The translations under genes and the position numbers were made by a program. Of a DNA stretch of 9,308 nucleotides, positions 6,279-9,308 are shown one piece after another (positions within the stretch are counted from its first letter, which is position 1; each line of letters starts with the position of its first letter). Below the pieces are notes generated by a model, which saw only the letters and a list, made by a program, of their open reading frames with translations, did not search any database and was not told where the DNA came from. Source of the DNA: an uncultured Arenimonas sp. (GTDB lineage Bacteria > Pseudomonadota > Gammaproteobacteria > Xanthomonadales > Xanthomonadaceae). The DNA lies in contig CAMLKR010000083.1 in assembly GCA_946480565.1 (NCBI GenBank), positions 1-9,308 of the forward strand, given 5' to 3'.

Positions 6279-6324
6279 TTTCCGGTTCGCCGCGCGGCCG
6301 ATGCGCGGCTTCATGTGCCGGAAA
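6279..6324. repeat. Nested inverted repeats upstream of the general stress gene
   Basis: An outer dyad, TTTCCGG (6279-6285) / CCGGAAA (6318-6324), encloses an inner dyad, GCCGCGC (6289-6295) / GCGCGGC (6303-6309), with a 7-nt loop. It follows the stop of the second hydrolase and an AT-rich stretch (GTAAATTTTT, 6272-6281) that stands out here. No T-run follows on either strand, so it is not a standard intrinsic terminator. It could be a transcript 3'-end hairpin, an operator or a processing site. Confidence 0.45.
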
Positions 6325-6350
6325 CTTCGGGGACGCTAGGCTGCGGTCGA
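6320..6350 (+). promoter_or_regulatory. Candidate promoter(s) of the general stress protein gene
   Basis: Two overlapping readings are possible. GGAAACTT (6320-6327) resembles the GGAACTT -35 of ECF/sigmaE promoters, with CGGTCGA (6344-6350) 16 nt later as a loose -10. Alternatively, TAGGCT (6337-6342) resembles the TAGCAT -10 of the gene at 3552 but lacks a clear -35. Neither is strong. Confidence 0.25.
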
Positions 6351-6379
6351 CTGGGCATCCAGTCCTCCCTTCCCCCCCG

Positions 6380-6384
6380 AGGAG
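6380..6384 (+). promoter_or_regulatory. Shine-Dalgarno fixing the general stress protein start
   Basis: AGGAG lies five bases before the ATG at 6390. It excludes the in-frame ATG at 6315, which lies in the hairpin/promoter region and would add a 25-residue non-conserved-looking extension. Confidence 0.7.
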
Positions 6385-6389
6385 CCGCC

Positions 6390-6872
6390 ATGAACACACC
6401 GAAAGACCTTGAACGCAAACTGTGGAAGGCGATCGAATCCGATCGCACGATGATGCTGGGCCTGGACGGCGTCGAGGACGGCCATTGCCGACCGATGACC
6501 GCGATGGTCGAAGACGGCCACGGCCCCATCTGGTTCTTCACCTCGCGCGACAATCTGCTGGTGCAGAACCTCCGGCCGGGCGGCAGAGCGATCGCCGCGT
6601 TCGCGTCCAAGGGCCACGACCTGTTCGCCAGCATCGCCGGCACCCTGCACGAAGACCTGGACCGCGCGGTCGTCGACCGCCTCTGGAATCCCTTCATCGC
6701 CGCCTGGTACGAAGGCAAGGACGATCCGAAACTCACCCTGCTGCGACTGGACGCCGAGAGCGCCGAAGTCTGGCTCAACGAGAACAACCTGCTGGCCGGC
6801 GTAAAGATGCTGTTCGGCGTCGACCCGAAGAAGGACTACGAGGACAAGGTCGGCCAGGTGGACCTGCGCTGA
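6390..6872 (+). CDS. General stress protein, FMN-binding split-barrel (PNPOx-like)
   Basis: A 160-residue cytoplasmic protein of the pyridoxamine 5'-phosphate oxidase-like general stress protein family (GSP26 type), which has a characterised flavin-binding member in Xanthomonas. An N-terminal helix (DLERKLWKAIE, 6-16) precedes barrel strands TMMLGLDG (20-27) and HCRPMTAMV (32-40, with the typical RPMTA). Next come PIWFFTSRDNLLVQNL (46-61), AIAAFAS (67-73) and LFASIAGTLHED (78-89). The signature WNPFIAAWYEGKDDP follows at 99-113, then LTLLRLDAESAEVWLNENN (115-133). Length matches the family. Proposed roles are binding flavin or a related cofactor and oxidative or general stress protection; true PNPOx activity is not expected. 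It is the first gene of a likely operon with the membrane protein 8 nt downstream. Confidence 0.93.
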   Translation: MNTPKDLERKLWKAIESDRTMMLGLDGVEDGHCRPMTAMVEDGHGPIWFFTSRDNLLVQNLRPGGRAIAAFASKGHDLFASIAGTLHEDLDRAVVDRLWNPFIAAWYEGKDDPKLTLLRLDAESAEVWLNENNLLAGVKMLFGVDPKKDYEDKVGQVDLR

Positions 6873-6880
6873 TCCCCGGC

Positions 6881-7783
6881 ATGGCCGGGCCGCGCTGGAG
6901 GCACTGGACGGCACGCTGGCAAGCCAGCGCACCGGCGCGTTTCGCCCGGCGTTTCCAGACCCTGGACCTCCCGACCCACGCCGCGTCGCTGGCCTTCTAC
7001 GCACTGTTGTCGCTGGCGCCCTTGCTGGTGCTGGTGCTGTGGCTTACCGCCTCGCTCTACCCCTCGGCGCAGCAGGCGCTGCTCGACCAGATGCAGGACT
7101 TCGCCGGCCGCGATGCCCGCGACATCGCCCACACCGTGATCGAGAACGCCGAACGCCAGCCCGGCATCGGCACGCTGGCGGGCTTCTGGAGCACCGTGCT
7201 CCTGTTCGTCGGCGCCAGCACGGTGTTTGCCCGCCTGCAGTCGACCCTGAATGCGATCTTCGCGACCGATCCCACGCAGCTGCGCGGCGGCCTGCTGGCC
7301 TGGCTGCGCAAGCGGATCTTCTCGTTCGGCGTCGTGCTGGCTTTGGGTTTCCTGATGCTGGTGTCGATGCTGCTGACCACCGCCGTGCAGCTGGCGTTCG
7401 CGAACGTGCCTTCCCTGCTTCCGGCGCTGGGCAACGCCGTCACCCTGGTGCTGTACGTGCTGGCCTTCGCCCTGCTCTACCGGTGGTTGCCGGACCGCCG
7501 GGTGGGTGCGCGCCAGGCGCTGGCCGGGGGCCTGATCACCTCGGCCCTGTTCGTGCTCGGACGCTGGGCCATCGGGCTCTACCTGGCTCAGGCAGCGCCC
7601 GGCAGCGCCTACGGTTCGTTCGGCACCCTGGTGATCCTGCTGGTGTGGATGTACTACGCCGCGCTGATCTTCTTCACCGGCGCGCTGATCACCGCGATGA
7701 CCGACCGCGCCGTGCCGACGGGCACGGACGCGGCCGATGCCGCAGCGGCCGGGCTCAGCCCTGCCCGGCGTGCCAGGCCTTGA
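6881..7783 (+). CDS. YihY/BrkB-family inner-membrane protein
   Basis: A 300-residue membrane protein of the YihY/virulence factor BrkB family, once misnamed ribonuclease BN. Family signatures are LAFYALLSLAPLLVLVL (37-53), ARLQSTLNAIFA (117-128) and GSAYGSFGTLVILLVWMYYAALIFFTGA (241-268, cited as a span with key Gly, Tyr and Trp residues). About six hydrophobic segments are visible near 37-60, 97-115, 147-172, 182-201, 212-235 and 244-274, with a basic N-terminus (1-25). The true function of the family is unsettled; transport or envelope roles have been proposed. The start ATG is 8 nt after the stress protein's stop and lacks a strong Shine-Dalgarno, so translation is probably coupled. The last 29 bp overlap the 3' end of the convergent SDR gene. 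Confidence 0.92.
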   Translation: MAGPRWRHWTARWQASAPARFARRFQTLDLPTHAASLAFYALLSLAPLLVLVLWLTASLYPSAQQALLDQMQDFAGRDARDIAHTVIENAERQPGIGTLAGFWSTVLLFVGASTVFARLQSTLNAIFATDPTQLRGGLLAWLRKRIFSFGVVLALGFLMLVSMLLTTAVQLAFANVPSLLPALGNAVTLVLYVLAFALLYRWLPDRRVGARQALAGGLITSALFVLGRWAIGLYLAQAAPGSAYGSFGTLVILLVWMYYAALIFFTGALITAMTDRAVPTGTDAADAAAAGLSPARRARP

Positions 7784-8900
7784 GCAGTTCGGCTTCCTTC
7801 TCGCGCGTCAGCCCGGCCCGGGTTTCAGCCTGGCGTTCGGCCGGCAGGCCGCGGTACCAGGCCAGCAGGTCGGCGACCGTGGTCGCCAGCGGGCGGAAGG
7901 TCAGGCCGGCGGCGATCGCCTTGGCGTTGCTCACCGCCCCGTAGCCCGAGAACGGCGTGCCTTCGCGCGGCACCCAGATCGGCAGGGCCGCCTGGTTCTT
8001 CTCGACGAATTCCGGCGACACGTGGGTGAAGCTGACCGGACCGCCGGTGACCGCATGGCAGCCGTGCACCATCGCGTCGGTGCTCAGCGTGTAGTCCGGA
8101 CCGCAGGCGTTGAAGGTGCCCGTGGTGGCGTTTTCGGCCAGCCGGATCATCCATTCGCCCAGGTCGCGGCCGTCGATGATCTGCACCGGGTCCTTGCCGT
8201 CGCCCGGCACCAGCACTTCGCCGCCCTGGGCGATGCGCTTGGGCCAGTAGGTGAAGCGGTCGGTCTCGTCGCGCGGGCCGACGATGTAGCCGGGGCGGAC
8301 GATGGTGACGTTCTTGCCGAACTGCTTGTGCGCCTCGGCCTCGCTGAGCGCCTTCAGCGGGCCATAGAGGTTCTCGACGTCGGCGCGCAGCGACTCCATC
8401 GTTTCCGCCATCGCGTCCTTGCCCTTGTACTGCGCCACCGGCGCCTCTTCGTTGATGCCGGGCCTGGCGCCATCGGCATACACCGAGATGGTGGAGATGA
8501 ACAGGTAGTGGCCGACCCGGCCCTTGAGCACCTTGCCGGCGTCGCGCACCCAGAACGGCAGCGTGGTCGGGTTGTCGATGCAGACGTCCCACTCCCGGCC
8601 TTCGAGCGACTTCAGGTCGCCGGTGTTGCGGTCGCCCAGCAGCTGCTCCACTTCGCCCGGCCAGTCGGGCAGCGGCCGCTTGCCGCGGTTGAACATGGTC
8701 ACCTGGTGGCCGCGCGCCAGCGCGTAGGCGATCTGGAACGGCCCGGTGAAGCCGGTGCCGCCCAGCACCAGGATGCGCAGCGGCTTGGCCGCTTTGGGGA
8801 TGACGGCGGCTGGCGCGGCGGCCGAGGCCAGGGACGGCAGCACGGCGCTGGCGGCGGCCAGGGTGCCGAACTTGAGCAGATCGCGACGCGTGGTGGACAT
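7755..8900 (-). CDS. Tat-exported NAD(P)-binding epimerase/dehydratase-like protein (extended SDR)
   Basis: A 381-residue protein. The N-terminus is a Tat signal: Arg5-Arg6 in TTRRDLLKFG, a mild hydrophobic segment (12-28) and a likely cut after ASA (25-27). The mature domain opens with a Rossmann fold, LRILVLGGTGFTGP (41-54), with Gly47-x-x-Gly50-x-x-Gly53 for dinucleotide binding. YLFISTISVYAD (132-143) carries the active-site Ser region. YGPLK (179-183) supplies the YxxxK pair, and VRPGYIVGPRDETDR (201-215) is typical of extended SDRs. The closest family is NAD-dependent epimerase/dehydratase; the substrate is unknown. Export suggests it folds with cofactor in the cytoplasm before Tat transport, as for glucose-fructose oxidoreductase. 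A Shine-Dalgarno-like GGGGAG lies 10 nt upstream (8911-8916). It overlaps the YihY gene tail to tail and is divergent from the next frame. Confidence 0.93.
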   Translation of the reverse strand: MSTTRRDLLKFGTLAAASAVLPSLASAAAPAAVIPKAAKPLRILVLGGTGFTGPFQIAYALARGHQVTMFNRGKRPLPDWPGEVEQLLGDRNTGDLKSLEGREWDVCIDNPTTLPFWVRDAGKVLKGRVGHYLFISTISVYADGARPGINEEAPVAQYKGKDAMAETMESLRADVENLYGPLKALSEAEAHKQFGKNVTIVRPGYIVGPRDETDRFTYWPKRIAQGGEVLVPGDGKDPVQIIDGRDLGEWMIRLAENATTGTFNACGPDYTLSTDAMVHGCHAVTGGPVSFTHVSPEFVEKNQAALPIWVPREGTPFSGYGAVSNAKAIAAGLTFRPLATTVADLLAWYRGLPAERQAETRAGLTREKEAELLKAWHAGQG

Positions 8901-8962
8901 GGTGGCTGGACTCCCCGGATGACTGGAGCCCGGACAGTGACACCGCCCCGCGGCCGTTTCCC

Positions 8963-9308
8963 GTGGCGAAAGTATGGGCCCGGGCGCCGAAGCGCTTTAC
9001 CCTTGGCCTGACCGCCCATGTCCCGGAGTCCGCCCTGGCCCTCGCCTCCCTCCGCCGCTGGCTTCGCCTCGTCCCCGGCACCGCCCCCATCGCGCGATGG
9101 CAGGTGGACGCGGGCACCTGGCGCGCCTTCCTCGCCGCCGAGGAGCGGCGCGGGGACTCCCCCATCAACGAACTGCCGATCCCGGACGCGGTGCCGCCCG
9201 GCGGCATTGAGGTGATCGCCGAAGCCGACGGCCTGTGGTTCGCCGGCAAGCGGGTGGCCCTGCCCCTGCGCGGCGTGCCGGAGATCCTGGACGCCCGCCT
9301 GGTGGACA
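8963..9308 (+). CDS. Unrecognised protein, N-terminal part (runs off window)
   Basis: This frame is open from a GTG at 8963 to the last base, giving 115 complete codons with no stop. About 105 of the 115 codons end in G or C, a strong coding signature matching the neighbouring genes. The two other plus-strand frames here stop by 9210-9215 and give Pro/Arg/Ser-rich shadow peptides. The product reads ALALASLRRWLRLVPGTAP near residues 24-42, INELPIPDAVPPGGIEVIA near 70-88, then a predicted strand pair around GLWFAGKRVALPLRG. No signal peptide, membrane segment or known motif is evident. The GTG is the only in-frame start in the spacer, but it has no Shine-Dalgarno and overlaps a possible minus-strand -10, so the first dozen residues are uncertain. 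I do not recognise the family. Confidence 0.6.
   Translation, partial: MAKVWARAPKRFTLGLTAHVPESALALASLRRWLRLVPGTAPIARWQVDAGTWRAFLAAEERRGDSPINELPIPDAVPPGGIEVIAEADGLWFAGKRVALPLRGVPEILDARLVD
8971..8976 (-). promoter_or_regulatory. Candidate -10 element for the Tat-SDR gene
   Basis: On the minus strand CATACT (4 of 6 to TATAAT) lies about 71 nt upstream of the ATG and is followed by TTCGCC, a context resembling the GACACT-CGCG element at 3328. No good -35 is visible 17 nt further upstream. The implied leader is about 60 nt. It overlaps the first codons proposed for the divergent gene. Confidence 0.3.

Noticed and set aside
6315..6389. Alternative ATG for the general stress protein
   Set aside because: It lies in the hairpin/promoter region without a ribosome-binding site; AGGAG precedes the ATG at 6390.
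7737..9011. 424-codon plus-strand open frame opposite the Tat-SDR gene
   Set aside because: It is the antisense shadow of the SDR. Its protein is Gly/Val/Arg/His-rich without motifs, while the minus strand has Tat, Rossmann and YxxxK signatures.
8974..9215. Two short plus-strand frames (from ATG 8974 and ATG 9018)
   Set aside because: Both stop within the window and give Pro/Arg/Ser-rich peptides; the third frame is open to the end with strong coding bias.
1..9308. CRISPR arrays, tRNAs, rRNAs, insertion sequences, attachment sites
   Set aside because: Reading both strands, I saw no regularly spaced repeats, cloverleaf-like segments, transposase or integrase motifs, or long terminal repeats.

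Overview
The window is a very GC-rich bacterial chromosome segment with strong G/C preference at third codon positions. I infer a gammaproteobacterium of the Xanthomonadales (Lysobacter/Luteimonas/Xanthomonas-like). The basis is the codon bias, the Xanthomonas-type general stress protein, the many secreted hydrolases, and -10 elements of the TAGxxT / ATACT type. No rRNA, tRNA, CRISPR array, insertion sequence or phage gene is visible. This looks like ordinary chromosome carrying several envelope or secreted proteins, some of unknown function.

Layout. 1-359: the 3' end of an OmpA-like peptidoglycan-binding protein. 367-606 (minus): a 79-residue protein with an apparent heavy-metal-associated (HMA/ferredoxin-like) fold but no CxxC; it ends in a cysteine/glycine tail. 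A divergent spacer (607-851) holds an FNR/CRP-like dyad. 852-3306: a two-gene, translationally coupled unit encoding a secreted trypsin-fold serine protease and a secreted protein of no recognised family. 3325-3484: a compact unit with a candidate extended -10, an 18-codon very basic ORF and a textbook intrinsic terminator. 3552-4619 and about 4772-6265: two exported serine hydrolases of the class C beta-lactamase/penicillin-binding-protein fold, from different subfamilies. 6390-7783: a flavin-binding general stress protein followed 8 nt later by a YihY/BrkB-type inner-membrane protein. 7755-8900 (minus): a Tat-exported extended SDR (NAD-dependent epimerase/dehydratase-like), overlapping the YihY gene tail to tail. 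8963-9308: the 5' part of an unrecognised coding frame running off the window.

How the genes may work together. Most products are predicted to act in the envelope: OmpA-like anchor, secreted protease and partner, two periplasmic serine hydrolases, YihY membrane protein and Tat-exported SDR. Nothing in the sequence ties them into one pathway. The best candidates for something undescribed are the protease/partner pair, the 18-aa ORF with its terminator, and the HMA-like protein with the C-terminal Cys cluster next to a possible FNR-type site. None is shown to be a new system by sequence alone.
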